Source: Malachius bipustulatus
Taxonomy: Eukaryota; Arthropoda; Insecta; Coleoptera; Melyridae
DNA length: 64,000 bases
Assembly (NCBI GenBank): GCA_910589415.1
Contig: OU342631.1
Span: 2,108,001 to 2,172,000 of the forward strand
Direction: 5' to 3'
The notes under the pieces are model-generated. The model ran no database searches and was not told the DNA's origin. It saw only the letters and a program-made list of their open reading frames with translations. Below, piece by piece: positions 44,201 through 55,070 of this stretch (position 1 is its first letter; the number at the start of each line of letters is the position of its first letter). Position numbers and translations under genes: made by a program.

Positions 44201-45472
44201 AGATAGTTCTTTACATTCTACTTTTGATGCTTCTAGGGCTAAAGCTTTGGATACAATTTCTTCAAAATCTAAGTTACTTGCCTGAAATAGTTGTTCACAT
44301 ACTGAATTGTCCTTTATGCCTCTAATAAACTGTGTGAAATCCATAAGGAATACATTCGCAATGCTCACTTTTGCAGTTACATGGAACATGGAGAATGGAA
44401 GTTTCTAAGTCACAGTCGATTGTATTACCTCATAATACAGCAACATATGACATAGATTGATTTTCAAGCTGATATTTTAGTTTTTCTTGGGTCATAGATG
44501 TTTTTCGAGCTTTTCAATCAATTTTTCGTAGGTATTTAAAATCATTTGGAACTTTCGGTGCAACCAATAAGGTATTATAATTTGTTGAACCAATAGAATT
44601 TACCAACAGTTTACTTTAACAATCAACAATTCAATCAACCTCCATTGTCTAATATTATTTCAAAATAATCAATAATGACAATCTCTAACCACTTAATGAT
44701 TCATTAAGTAGTTATAGAGAGTGTCGTTAGTGAATCATAAGTTAACAATAAAGACTATCGTTAAACCTTTATCGAGAGTCTCTAACTTTAAATAGAAGGG
44801 AAATCATACTGTATTCACTGTGTTCACATTGTCTGTCTTCAGAGGTTTTACATTTACATCACGGACTACTTGTTAACATTTAGTAAATTGGAAATAGTAT
44901 ATTATAATGATTTTTAAAATAAGTTAAGACCAAGAGGTTTTCAAATATGTTTTATTATCTACTCTTCAATCTGCTTCAAAATTAACTCAAATTTTATTTG
45001 TAGATTGCATCATATGAACAATAACACAATAATTGAAAATGTTTCGAAATTTTTGATAATATCATCATCAGTTGTGATGGCTCTTCTTGTTTGTATAAGT
45101 AGAATCTACTTGAGCTATCATACAATCCTCCAGGTTTTATGTGGAGCTGTTGTTGGTATGCTGTTTGCAACTTTATGGTTTGCGTTGACCTTTTTCGTGT
45201 TCACTCCACTTTTTCCTCAGATTGTGTCATGGTAAGCTAATGTTCAATATTATTTATTTTATTTCTGATTGAAATTTACTGAAAATATTTGATGAAAATG
45301 AATGCATTGAAAGATAAGATAAACATGTGCATTTATTTCTAGGAGAATATCTGAAATTCTACTGCTGCGAGACACCACATTAATACCAAACGTCTTATGG
45401 TTTGAGTATACAAACACCAGGCAGGAGGTGAGGGCTCGAAGTCGCAAGTTGGTCAGTATGAAGTCACAATGA
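38206..45472 (+). CDS. DOLPP1: Dolichyldiphosphatase 1, complete, five exons
   Basis: This ER membrane enzyme removes phosphate from dolichyl diphosphate on the lumenal side, so the lipid carrier can be reused in N-glycosylation. Exons are 38206-38311, 38521-38621, 38674-38852, 45004-45231 and 45343-45472. All have GT-AG junctions and the frame is continuous to TGA (247 aa, human about 238). It has the family's four hydrophobic segments and PAP2 catalytic motifs: K-x6-RP (KHTFCEERP), PSSH ([12 protein letters not shown]) and SR-x5-H (SRIYLSYHT). The conserved C-terminus is [16 protein letters not shown]. Start choice: ATG at 38206, or 38212 two codons on; an in-frame ATT-led extension further upstream lacks a better ATG. 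The third intron (6.1 kb) is full of TEs. Confidence 0.95.
38909..39176. mobile_element. Fold-back MITE in DOLPP1 intron (268 bp)
   Basis: Arms of about 125 bp start at the outer ends TAAGACTGCTGTTTAGCTG and CAGCTAAACAGCAGTCTTA, and meet at a centre rich in T and A. Both flanks hold AAATTTTTT, compatible with a 9-bp target duplication. This is a different class from the TA-flanked elements (the 9-bp length suggests Mutator-like or similar). Confidence 0.8.
39187..39285 (+). repeat. Dispersed repeat B, copy 1
   Basis: The segment with TACATCCGCGTCTCCTAAGT, then CAATTTTTTCG, then GAGCGAAATAGGGGTGCTG and GGGTGGGTAAGAAGCTAA also occurs at 62665-62762 in the same orientation with moderate divergence. 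The family is unknown. Confidence 0.65.
39286..41221. other. DOLPP1 intron, AT-rich, one small MITE
   Basis: No gene was recognised. The small inverted-repeat element at 40108-40213 is listed separately. The rest shows only simple AT-rich runs. Confidence 0.4.
40108..40213. mobile_element. Small palindromic MITE (106 bp)
   Basis: The left half ATTATACAAGAGAAAAAAGT...CTCGAGATGTG faces the right half CACATCGAGAGCTAAC...TTTTTTCTTGTGTGTAAT, giving about 40 bp of imperfect stem. No ORF. Confidence 0.6.
41222..41637 (+). repeat. Dispersed repeat C, copy 1 (about 415 bp)
   Basis: It is similar along its whole length to 58874-59290 in direct orientation. Shared blocks include TTGCTCTTT, CAATTAGACAACAAGGCTGT, CAAATGTCAGTGTTTACTTA and ATGTGAACGGTGTATAT. 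No terminal inverted repeats and no ORF were seen. Confidence 0.75.
41727..42325. mobile_element. Compound fold-back element in DOLPP1 intron
   Basis: It starts TA-CAGGGTGTCCCAGCTCATT. The inner arms match around about 42010: AAACGGCTTACATGTCCC at 41928 faces GGGACATGTAAGCCGTTT at 42097. Outer arms AAATTATTTTGGACTA (about 41826-41841) and TAGTCCAAAATAATTTT (42288-42304) also match. The right arm is broken by a piece ending GGGACACTG-TATA (to 42286), itself the end of another TA-flanked element. No ORF of merit. Confidence 0.65.
42609..43798. mobile_element. Fold-back element with a third, tandem partial arm (1190 bp)
   Basis: The outer ends TA-CACCGTGTTTTATATTAAG and its inverse, ending CACGGTG-TA, define arms of about 460 bp (42609-43070 and 43335-43798). 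Between them (about 43076-43330) lies a second forward copy of the arm's outer half (GTCGGCACTATTGCTAACTT...), so three arm copies occur. TATACAGGGTGTTCC strings lie inside the arms. No ORF. Confidence 0.85.
43928..44389 (-). pseudogene. LTR-retrotransposon gag fragment with zinc knuckle
   Basis: The ORF reads [29 protein letters not shown], then a basic serine/arginine-rich linker. It ends in a CCHC knuckle (C-x2-C-x4-H-x4-[15 protein letters not shown]) and the start of a second (CTDCG) cut off at 43928. This is the gag capsid C-terminus to nucleocapsid arrangement of Ty3/gypsy-like retrotransposons of insects. No protease, reverse transcriptase or LTR is seen nearby, so the piece is isolated. 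The first residues may not be the true start. Confidence 0.75.
44671..44723. repeat. Palindrome of about 50 bp
   Basis: GACAATCTCTAACCACTTAA and TTAAGTAGTTATAGAGAGTG are imperfect inverted copies around GATTCA. It could be a tiny MITE or a hairpin in the DOLPP1 intron. Confidence 0.5.
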
Positions 45473-47601
45473 CATCTACTGGACGACGGATTCAACATGG
45501 ATATGTTTTACGAGATAATACAAAGTCTAAGGACCATCCAGTGGCCCAGAAAGCGGTAATCGAAATGAATCGACCTGTTCCGTTTTGTAACAATCAATAA
45601 TATTTTTCTATAAGACGCAGCTTTTATATAGGCAACAAGAAAGGTGTTTTCATCCTTCACTTGTCACGAGAGACCCGCATTTTTAGATATTAAACACAGT
45701 TGTCAATTTGTACAGCTGTTGATATTAATTCCAATTCCATTAGTTGAGAGTAATAATTATTATTATTACGATACTTATTTAGATTAGAGATTTATTAAGA
45801 GTTTTGAATCTAAAAAAGACAGATTTAGGTACTCATTATTATTCGTATTTTATTAGACATAGTAAAATGGTTTCATGTTCATGATACGAATTTTTTGCAG
45901 CTTAATATCATAAATAACATTAATCGTAGTGATTCGTGACAGATTTATGGTACTGTTGGGCTAGAAAACTTTACAATGATTGTTACGCTCATTAACATTG
46001 ATGGAGTTTTTCTAGGATCAACAAGTTTTTTGAATTTACTTTATATTCTTGCCAAGATATTTTTGTATTTGTGATATTTACACAGATTAAAAATTAAACG
46101 AATTTTATTTGAGTTAAGTTACGCTGCTTGAACTTAGAGGCTGCTTACTTGTAATACTCGTAACATTGTTGAAAGAAATTTGGCATAGGTATTCGCGAAT
46201 TTGATGGGTGAAGTTTTTTTGTATATTGATACAACTACATAAATTTTTTTTTTCGTAAAAAATTAATTTTAATATAAAAAAAGGAATGGTTTCCATTGTG
46301 ACTGGAATGGTTTATTTTAAGAACTCAAGACCACATAACAAAGTAGAAAAACTTGATCATTTCATTTTTAATCTGTTTGAGGTTGATGGCTGTTGGGGAA
46401 CCGTTTCAGGCAATTTTGAAAGTCAGTTTTTGTAGGTAATTGATTTTTCCAAAGAACTACAATAATAATTATTGTAATTCAAGATTTTGAGATTAGTTTT
46501 CAGTGTTCACTTTATGAAAAGTGAGCTACACTGGTCATATTTTTTGTAATATTTTGACTCTTTAAAATTAAAAGTATCTTTTTGAACCATAAATTTATCC
46601 TCTTCATTCATTTTGACAGTCGTTTTGATTTTATATGATAATTTTATATTGTTCCTTAAAGGAAACTTTATTAAAACAGAACTACTCAAACTAGACTGCA
46701 GCTGGTCAGTTTAAAAAATGAGTAAAATTTTGTTATGCTAATTATTTAAAGAAAATTGCTGTCAATTGTAAATGTGACAAGAAAGATCATTAACAGAGTA
46801 ATATAAAGAAAATTATATAGGTAATAAAGAATACATAATAAGTTGAATGTTCAACTTTTGCCTGACTTGTTCAACTTAAACCTTTTTAAGGGAGACACCA
46901 CACAAATAAATGTCTCAAAATATTTATTAACTGGCTGTGTTCTGAAATTCATAATATGATGACATCAATAAAACAGTTTTTTATTGCTAATTGATTCATC
47001 AGTGATGACATCATTCCACGATCTAAACTAATAAGTGATTTATTTGTGATGGAAACGTGATGGATCTTGTTCTATTGTGGCTTTATACATTCGATAAAGG
47101 TTTGAAAAACTTTTTATATCCACTGAAAGGTAACATTGTTTTGTTGATCCTCTGCAATAATGTGAAGTAACTGCGGATAAGCTTTCTATAAATTGTTCGA
47201 AACGGTTTTTCTGTTGAGTAGTAATTTTGTGGAATGGATCGTGTTTTCAAATCCTCTGTGGATTATTCTTTGCAATAATTGGAGATATAGTCAAATTATC
47301 ATCCTTTGGGCTACTTTTTTGAAAACTAGAGATCACTTCAGAATCTTGTTGATTAATTCATTTCATTAGTACCTACCTATCTTGGAATTATTAATCTTTT
47401 TAATATTCATTTCTTTCTTGTATTCTTACTTTTAGAGATCTTACTGTGAACCAATTGCAATGTTTCCATTAAATTGATCTTTAGGTTGTACAACAAGCTG
47501 AACAGTTTCTTGTGGTTTTTATGTTGCACCAGCAGTAGATGAATTAACCAGTGATGATCAATAATTTGCGTTCAATAATAATTATTAATGATCTCCCAAT
47601 T
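45473..47601. other. Intergenic region after DOLPP1, nothing recognised
   Basis: This holds the 3' UTR of DOLPP1 (a clear single polyadenylation signal cannot be chosen) and AT-rich sequence. ORFs at 45259-45498, 46114-46296 and 46507-46689 on the minus strand are unsupported. Confidence 0.4.
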
Positions 47602-50339
47602 CTCAATAATGTTGCTTGAGTTCTATGTTCATCTCTTTAAGATATAGATTTTCTTGACAATAATAATTAATTGCACATTTTACACATTCTTCACCAATAT
47701 CAGTCCCATCTTCAACATGACAATTGCATTTATTTTCAGACCTTCTTCTTCTTATGCTGCTATACATTAATGGATGTTTGCGATCATTTTTGACCATTTT
47801 TCCTTGTCTCTGGTGGTGTGAATTAACTCTTCTGCGGTTCTTATCCCTGTCCAATGTTTGATATTTCGGAGCCATGACATCTTCTTCCTTCCTATTCCCC
47901 TTCTTCCCTCTTATTTTTCCTTCTATTAATAGCTGGATCAGATGATATCTCTCGTTTCGTATCAGATGTCCGAGGTATGCTGTTTTCCTGCGTTTTATCC
48001 TGCCCAGCAATTCACGCTCCCTTTCCATCATCCTCAGAACTTCCTCGTTGGTTTTCCTTGCTGTCCATGGGACCTTTAAGATTCTTCGGTAGATCCACAT
48101 TTCAAATGCTTCCAACCTGTTCTTGGTATCAACTTTCAGTTTCCATCCTTCCATGCCATACAGTAGCACGGACCATACATAACATTTTGTGAATCTTATT
48201 CTGAGGTTGAGGTCAAAGTCAGAGTTCGTAAGGACGCTTTTAAATCTCATGAATGAGCTCCTCGCTTTTCCTATCCGGCACTTGATTTCTGCGTCTGAAG
48301 ACCATTCCTCACACAACCAAGCCCCCAGATAGTTGAACTTTTTTACCCATTCTATGTCCTCATTATTGCATGATAGTTTTGCATTATTGAACTCATCTAA
48401 TTTTCGGGTGATTATTAGGAATTTTGTCTTTTTTGTGTTGATGTTAATTCCCATAAGCCGGCTATGTATTCCAACTATGTCCAGGAGCTTTTGGAGGTCA
48501 TTCATGTTATCGGCCATCAGGACTGTGTCATCTGCGTACCATACCTACATTGTTGATCCATGTGCCATTCACTCTGATGCCCAATTGTTGCCCTTCGAGA
48601 GCTTCCTGGAAGATGTTTTCAGAGTAAACGTTAAACAGGAGTGGGGAGAGGACACATCTCTGCCTTACACCTCTAAGGATTTTCTGTGCCTTTCTAACTT
48701 CGTTGTCCACTCGAACTGCAGCTGATTGGTTCCAGTACAAGTTTTCAATACAACGTATATCCTGCTGATCTATGTCAAGTCGCCTCAATATTTGAATGAG
48801 TTTATGATGTTGCACTCTGTCAAAAGCCTTTTCGTAGTCAATGAAACACATCACTATATCTTTTCTCTGGTCGTAGCAGTTCTGAACTAACACCTGGGTT
48901 GCGACCAGTGCCTCTTTCGTACCTAGACCTCTTTTAAATCCGAATTGAGAGGATCCCATAGCACTTTCGCATATTGTAGAAATTCTGTAGTGAATGACCT
49001 TCAGAAATATTTTCAGAGTGTGACTCATCAAACTAATTAATCTATGGTCTTCACATCTTGTTGCGTTGTTCTTTTTTGGGAGTGGGATGAAAAGAGACAT
49101 AAGCCATTTGGTTGGGAATTTTCCTGTTTCATAAATTTGGTTGAAAAGCCTTTGAAGTACCTTAATACCATCGTTGTCTAATAGTTTGAGCAGTTCGACA
49201 GGCATTAGATCTGGTCCAACCGCTTTCTTATCTTTTGAATTATTTATTGCTCTGGTAATTTCTTCTATTGTAATTGATGGTCCAGACAGATCACCTTCCA
49301 GGTTATCGTCCAAGTGGGGTCTCTCATCCACAAAGAGGTCGCCAATATATCGCTCCCATATAGTTTTTCTCTGTGCGTTGTCTTGTGCTATTTCCCTTGT
49401 TCATTTTGTATGTTAGAGAAAGTCTTCCTTCTATATACTCCCAATGTTTCTTATCCGATATTTTCTTGTGTAGGTTAAACTCATCGTGCTGCTCCTGTAA
49501 GCGTTCCATTTCTTCGCACTGTTCCTTCAGCCATTTATTCTTTGCCGCTCTTATTTCTCTTCGTATAGTACGCTGCAACACCACATATTTGTCTCGACTG
49601 CCTTGGTTCTTGTGTTTGCTTCTCTCCTCAAACATTGCCAGTATTTCGTCTGTCATCCAATCTTTCGTCCTTTTTATCCCTTGTTTGTATTCTGTTTCCT
49701 TTCTTGCAGTGCCCATCATTATCTCCTCCATGTCTTTCCATGCGTCATCAAGATTCATTTCCTGAGCCGGTTGTGATATGGCTAACGGTGCTAAGGCTTT
49801 ATTTATTCTCTTGCTTACCTCACTTTTGACGCCCTCGTCTCTAAGTCTATCATAATCTATCATTGGTTCTTTTTTTTTTGTTTTCTGATATTAGTGATCT
49901 TTATCTTTATTTCTGTTGTGAGAAGGACATGATTCGATGGGACGTCGGCTCCAGGGTATGTACATGTTCTTGTTACTGATGTTCCAAAACGTTTGTTGAC
50001 CAATATGTAGTCTATTTGGTTTCTAATTATATGTTCGGGACAGTCTGCTGGGGCTCTCCATGTGTAGAGACGCCTGGGTGGCAGTCTAAACCAAGTGTTA
50101 GTTATTTTCATCTGCTCTTCTTGACAAAATTGGTGCATCCGCCAGCCTCTTTCGTTCCTCTCTCCCAATCCATAAGGGTCTATTAGTTCATCTGGTATGC
50201 TTTTTCCAATCTTGGAGTTGAAGTCGCCTAGTATGAGGTTCATTTCAGATTTTTTAACATTGTTATGAATTAGTTGTTTCAGACCTTCAGACACGTTTAT
50301 TTCCAGACCAAATATAACCTCAAAATAATTAAAAATCAA
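47602..50339 (-). mobile_element. RTE-type non-LTR retrotransposon, 5' truncated, endonuclease plus reverse transcriptase
   Basis: The minus-strand order is as follows. An endonuclease C-terminal half (50339-49860) has LILGDFNSKIG, NQIDYILVNKRF and the SNHVLL ending equivalent to the SDH motif. A linker (49863-49324) follows. Reverse transcriptase (49331-48528) has NSKDKKAVGPDLMPVELLK, FGFKRGLGTKEALVA, FIDYEKAFDRV (motif A) and GVRQRCVLSPLLFNVY, where the usual GVRQGC Gly is Arg. YADDTVLMADN (motif C, codons at 48538-48527) is reached by a frameshift near 48545. The C-terminal part (48517-47603) has RRILKVPWTARKTNEEVLR and YLGHLIRNERY, then shifts frame near GKKGNRKE. The N-terminal half of the endonuclease is missing. 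The copy is dead but fairly young. Confidence 0.88.
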
Positions 50340-50340
50340 T

Positions 50341-50900
50341 TACAATTACAAATTTCTTTATTGTACTTAAATTACAACAGTCATTGCTCAGTACAATAGC
50401 GTCATTACAGAAATAATAAAAACAAACATAAAGACAAACAGTAAAAATTTAAAACGCACAGCAAGTCAACATAACACCGGGAACAGTGAGGGTTGAGACA
50501 CGCAGAGACACCAAAGACATCAGGTCTCGATTGAGGAAACAACACATTATGATTCGTAAATTGAATTCAAGGTTACATACGTAAAGGTACCTACGTTATG
50601 GTCATAAATGGTGGACTGATGAAAGTTTTCTGTTTTCTTTTATAATTTTTTGTGACGGTACACCACTGTTCATTTCTATTGATATCATGGAACATCGCAT
50701 TCCATCACTGATAGTTTCTATGAGACTTTGCTGATAAATTTCAGAACACACCTACACTATTAACTAAACGACAATGACTAGCTAGTCGCCCTTATTCTAA
50801 ACCAAAACATTAATGTCTGCAAAAGATCGGCGAGTAGGCAGACCTGAAATCCCTACATTGGGCCAATAAAATGTAATAATTATTTCTGTCAAAAATACAC
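50341..50900 (-). repeat. Probable 3' tail of another LINE-like element
   Basis: On the minus strand this reads GTACAATAAAGAAATTTG followed by TAATTGTAATTGAT, a polyadenylation-like AATAAA with a short simple-repeat tail of the kind that ends many insect LINEs. It directly abuts the 5' truncation point of the RTE copy at 50339. No coding sequence. The extent to the right is a guess. Confidence 0.35.
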
Positions 50901-52215
50901 TTTATCTAGAGTACAATAATTATTATTGTATGAATCTTCTCTGAACTTTTTCAAGGCTATTAATTCCAGTAACATAATGAGGACTTCATATAACAGAACC
51001 AAGTTCAAGAATTGATTTAACTGCCTAATATGTTAATTTTTCATCTCTTCTTTCACCTCATCATATTATCTCGAATTTCTTTCATTCCAGATACCTACCT
51101 ATTCTTTTAAGGGCATAAATTTTTTGAAATAAAAAATTTTGCAAATTTTGTCAAATACTGTTTTCTGAAGCCTCACAAAAAAAAATGAAACAGATATTAT
51201 CTGCAGCTCATTAGACAGGGAATAATGATAAACAAACGTGGTCACTAACAGCCTTCGATCTTACGCAGGATCAAAAGGTCGAAATTTTTATTATCGGTGG
51301 ATCTGTTATAAGAAAACTTTTCACACTTACCCCGAAAATATTTTCATTTTTCTCATCTTTTATTATTATAATACTACAGGGTAGATCGCTATTTGGTAGC
51401 TAAATAGCTTAACGAGATATTATGGTACCAATAAAATTGAACAATTTAAGACATTTTGTGATACAACTGTCATGTGTATTAATATTTTTCATGATTTTTT
51501 TTTGTCTCTGGTATAAAGCAGTTCGTATTTTGAATTCCAATATGAATGTTTACCTACTGCTGCTGTAAAATGGCAATCGCTTACCTTATACCTTGAATGT
51601 AAAATTAATAGGAACCTTAGGTTTTGCTTGCAAGATTTAATAAATTATTAAGTATGTATGATTAAGAGGTGTACTCTTTACATTATTATTAATTATTATG
51701 GAATCATCAATTAGTGTAAAAGTAAGTACTTAATACTGCTCGACTGATTTATTATAGCTTTAGGATGTTGTATAGATTAGTAGGTACAAGTTTTAAGGAA
51801 TAGGTTTCAAGCTGTTGATACTGATGAAAACTGAAAATGACTACTTTGTTTCCTATAATTATTAAATATTTATTTATTTAATGTTGTGATTATTATTAGT
51901 ATCAATAATTAGCAATGCGGTAATATGTTATTAATTATAAACATGACAATACCAGGCACCACAGGGATTATTGCTTTTGTATGTTACTTGTGCTTGTGCG
52001 ATTTTTTATTTTTTTGTTTTTGTATATTATGAATTCACGTAGTTTTTCATTCAGTCCCTCATGTGATTATTGTTAATAAGCTAATTAATGAAAATTTATT
52101 TGCACATCTCTTTGTGTTTTTATTAATTTTTTTATTATTTATCCACTTTAGACATTTTTAATATATTACCTGAAAAAAAAATAAGTAAAATGTATATTTA
52201 TTTATTTCCACTTAT
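50901..52215. other. Intergenic, AT-rich, nothing recognised
   Basis: No ORF above background and no repeat structure that I can define. Confidence 0.4.
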
Positions 52216-53060
52216 ACCGGGTGGTCCATCACTTATGTCCACCCCCGAAATAGAGGTTAATTTTAAAGATAAAAAATTGAAACTTTGAGGATTTGTGTAA
52301 TTAATATATGACCACATAATGGCATAATCAGATTAATTATTTTTTTTTAGTTGAGCCATCAGCGATAAAAAACTGTAATTTGGTGGTAATGTGACCAAAA
52401 TAAATTCGATTTTTCTTTAATACACCGATAGAAATCGATTAATAAACTCAAAATCAATGAAAATGAATATCAAAAACCTTATTACAAGCCTTTAATTAAA
52501 TAAAATACTTAAAATATGGAAATGACAGGTAAAATTATTGATATATGGTAGAGTAATAAAACTGACAAATCTAATGAGGTTAGGTACCTACCATAAATAA
52601 TCTTCAAAGCAGTCAGAAGAATGTACCATTGAACTCGAATGGGGCTTCTTTTATTAATGTTTACTTAGAATATGTTTACTTAACATTTGTGCTATACCAG
52701 CCCTTCAAAATCCTGATAGTTTTATTGCTTCCATAAATCAATCATTCTAGCTGTCATTCCCATATTTTAAGTATTTTGTTTAATTAAAGGCTTGTAATTA
52801 GTTTTTTGATATTTCTTTTAAGCGATTTTTATTTTCTTAATTGATTTCTATCGATGTATTAAAGAAAAATCTAATTTATTTTGGTCACATTACACCAAAT
52901 TACAGTTTTTTATCACTGATGGCTCAACTAAAAAAAAAAATTAATCTGATTATGTCATTATACGGTCCTATATCAAGTACACAAATCCTCAAAGTTTCAA
53001 TTTTTTATCTTTAAAATTAACCTCTATTTCGGGGGTGGACATAAGTGATGGACCACCCGG
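52216..53060. mobile_element. Fold-back element with CCGGGTGGTCC ends (845 bp)
   Basis: The left end TATA-CCGGGTGGTCCATCAC faces the inverse GTGATGGACCACCCGG-TGTA. Arms match for more than 200 bp (ATTTCGGGGGTGGACATAAG on the right faces CTTATGTCCACCCCCGAAAT on the left), and again further inside (TCCATATTTTAAGTATT region). No ORF. Confidence 0.85.
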
Positions 53061-53545
53061 TGTACTACCGGTTTAAAAGAGTTTAAGTATAACAAGTTGA
53101 ATCAATTCTGAGGATACTACCTGCCTAAATAATAAGAGTGTAAAATATAAATAACAAAAAGTAATTATGTGGCTTGTAAAATTTAGTTGAAATGTAACTC
53201 AAGTCTTCAAAGTAGTTGCAGCAAATGCGGCGATTGCTCAGTATATTCTACTTATTTTAAATTCACAATATTTTAACTTAATAATTGTCATAAGTATAGT
53301 CATTATTAAATCGATATGAAATCTTTCTAGACCATTTAGAAACTGAAGTGTTCATAAAAAATATAATTACCCCAGCCTTAATGGTAGATGAGCCCGGTTC
53401 CTATCTCTTATTTGGCACCAAAGTTGTTCTAATATTTACTAAATATTGTTGCAGTTGTTTGACAGCATATTTTTGTCGAATACACCATATTAATCTATTT
53501 TTGAGATATAGGGGAATCATAAGCAAAATGAATGATCAGTATTGA
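53061..53545. other. Intergenic, no recognised feature
   Basis: AT-rich; the ORF at 53348-53545 is unsupported. Confidence 0.35.
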
Positions 53546-53883
53546 AATTATCTTCCCCAAATGTTTTCGAGAAAATCATTAAATGTGTCATTTGTTAAGA
53601 TTAAAAAATTGATGTTGTTGCTGTAGCTATTTTGCATACAAGTATGTATACACTTTAAGTCTGTTTTTTTCGAGGAAATTAAGAAAAGGTTTTCAATTTC
53701 TAATTTAATTTTCGTCATTTGACGGTATTTTTAATTGTTAAAGTCTTAATAATTTTAATGTAAAAAATGAAAAAAATATTTTCTCGAAAATGAAATTTTG
53801 TAGCAACAGAAGGCGCTTTTCAATTATTTTAACAAATGACATTTATTAATGTTTCTCTTTAAAACATTTAGGGGAAATAATAT
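53546..53883. repeat. Imperfect fold-back repeat (about 340 bp)
   Basis: The left arm TTATCTTCCCCAAATGTTTT and CATTTGTTAAGATTAAA face the right arm TTTTAACAAATGACATTTA and AAAACATTTAGGGGAAATAA. Arms are about 65 bp and clearly older than those of the other fold-backs. Confidence 0.6.
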
Positions 53884-54078
53884 AGTCCAAACTTCCATTT
53901 TGCATGTGATTTTCCTGTATCCAGTTCAAATTAACAACCTGTACATTACCAACCTATCTAGTAATATGTTTTAATAACTTTGTAGGCATACCTGTAATTA
54001 TCAATTTTTATGGATTATTGATATTTCATACCTTTTGAACTTACTGAATATTTTGCACTTCGGTTGAACAAACACTTA

Positions 54079-54171
54079 CCCTTATTCTCTAACCTCTATT
54101 ATAAAAATTACATTACTGTTATTCTGTTGTCCCTGTAATTCAGTAATATTCCATAAAATAGAGAATAAGGG
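54079..54171. repeat. Palindromic repeat (93 bp)
   Basis: CCCTTATTCTCTAACCTCTA...ATTACATTACTG faces CAGTAATATTCC...ATAGAGAATAAGGG. It is probably a tiny MITE; no ORF. Confidence 0.55.
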
Positions 54172-54333
54172 CCTATATGTTGATCAATTTTTATGTAAAA
54201 AATTAACAACAACACACAAACGTTATTTCATTTAATTTACTAAGCATTTTTTTAATGTGGTCTTTATATTATGTACCTATTTGTAATACCATTGTGATAT
54301 TATTGTACAGCGAGGATGTTAATAGCCAGTGAA

Positions 54334-54598
54334 GTCTGGCATTGTTGGCGCCTGAAACTGCAATATACTTAGAGTGAACTCACGGTTAGTTCTTTAGGCT
54401 GACCGCTACATGTCGCTCTATTATACACCACAGGGAGATCCGTTTAATTATTGGCTTAAGATAGGCCAACTACCATTCATCCAGCAACATCCTCCCGGAT
54501 ACTCCAGATGCAGCACACTGATGAGCTCCAGTGGAGCGAAACACGTGTCTGTGCTTGTTCTGGTACTCTGGCTGGCTCTGCTGTTGGATGTGGAAACT
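54334..54598 (+). repeat. Direct repeat unit 1 carrying a hammerhead ribozyme
   Basis: This begins GTCTGGCATTGTTGGCGCCT and runs through the ribozyme to about GCTGTTGGATGTGG. A copy with roughly nine-tenths identity by eye lies at 54801-55070 in the same orientation. The 200 bp between the copies (54599-54800) has no coding sequence. Tandem non-coding units with hammerheads match retrozymes or the tandem LTRs of Penelope-like elements. No Penelope reverse transcriptase or GIY-YIG endonuclease is present in the window. Confidence 0.8.
54504..54563 (+). ncRNA. Type I hammerhead self-cleaving ribozyme, apparently intact
   Basis: Core CTGATGA is at 54518-54524. Stem II is GCTCC/GGAGC (54525-54529 with 54533-54537) and closes on a 3-nt loop. 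GAAA follows at 54538-54541. Stem III is a short A-U, C-G pair closing on ACGT, then GTC ends at 54549, where cleavage is expected. Stem I is AGCACA (54512-54517) with TGTGCT (54550-54555), an internal loop TGC/TGT, then CCAGA (54504-54508) with TCTGG (54559-54563). All core bases are present. The short stem III and internal loop in stem I are the known features of metazoan retroelement hammerheads, which usually act as dimers because of the weak stem III. Confidence 0.88.
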
Positions 54599-54800
54599 CT
54601 CTACGTTGGAGTTTCGGGTCGGGCACTGCCATCATGACAACTGCTAGGGCGATGGAGGAATTTTCCGACCCCATCTAACAGGCTAGTAATTGCACTTTAT
54701 GTGCTTTATACTTATACTCATTCGACCTACCTTCATTATTCTATATATTAATTAATCGTTGAGTATACTTGCCTTATTTCTCTTATTCATGATTGTCAAT

Positions 54801-55070
54801 GTCTGGCATTGTTGGCTCCTGAAACTGAAACTGAAATATACTTAGAGTGAACTCGTGGTTAGTTCTTTAAGCTGACCGCTAGATGTCGCTCTATTTTACA
54901 CCACAGGGAGATCCGTGTTAATTATTGGCTTAAGATAGGCCAACTTCCATTCATCCAGCAGCATCCTTCCGGATGTCCAGATGCAGCACAGTGATGAGCT
55001 CCAGTGGAGCGAAACACGTGTCTGTGCTTGTTCTGGTACTCTGGCTGGCTCTGCTGTGGATGTGGTTGGA
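54801..55070 (+). repeat. Direct repeat unit 2 carrying a mutated hammerhead
   Basis: It matches 54334-54598 from GTCTGGCATTGTTGGC onward, with small differences, among them a duplicated GAAACT near 54820 and loss of two bases near 54976. After about 55070 the sequences diverge. Confidence 0.8.
54977..55036 (+). ncRNA. Hammerhead ribozyme copy 2, core C3 changed to G
   Basis: It has the same layout as the first copy. Stem I is AGCACA/TGTGCT plus CCAGA/TCTGG, stem II is GCTCC/GGAGC, then GAAA, with the cleavage-site C at 55022. The core reads GTGATGA instead of CTGATGA: base 54991 is G. C3 pairs with G8 in the active fold, so this copy is expected to be inactive. Confidence 0.8.

Noticed and set aside
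48333..49829. Several + strand ORFs of 60-130 codons
   Set aside because: Shadows of the minus-strand RTE reverse transcriptase and linker.
51826..51850. CTGATGAAAACTGAAAA resembling a hammerhead core
   Set aside because: No complementary stem II and no GTC with stem I partner.
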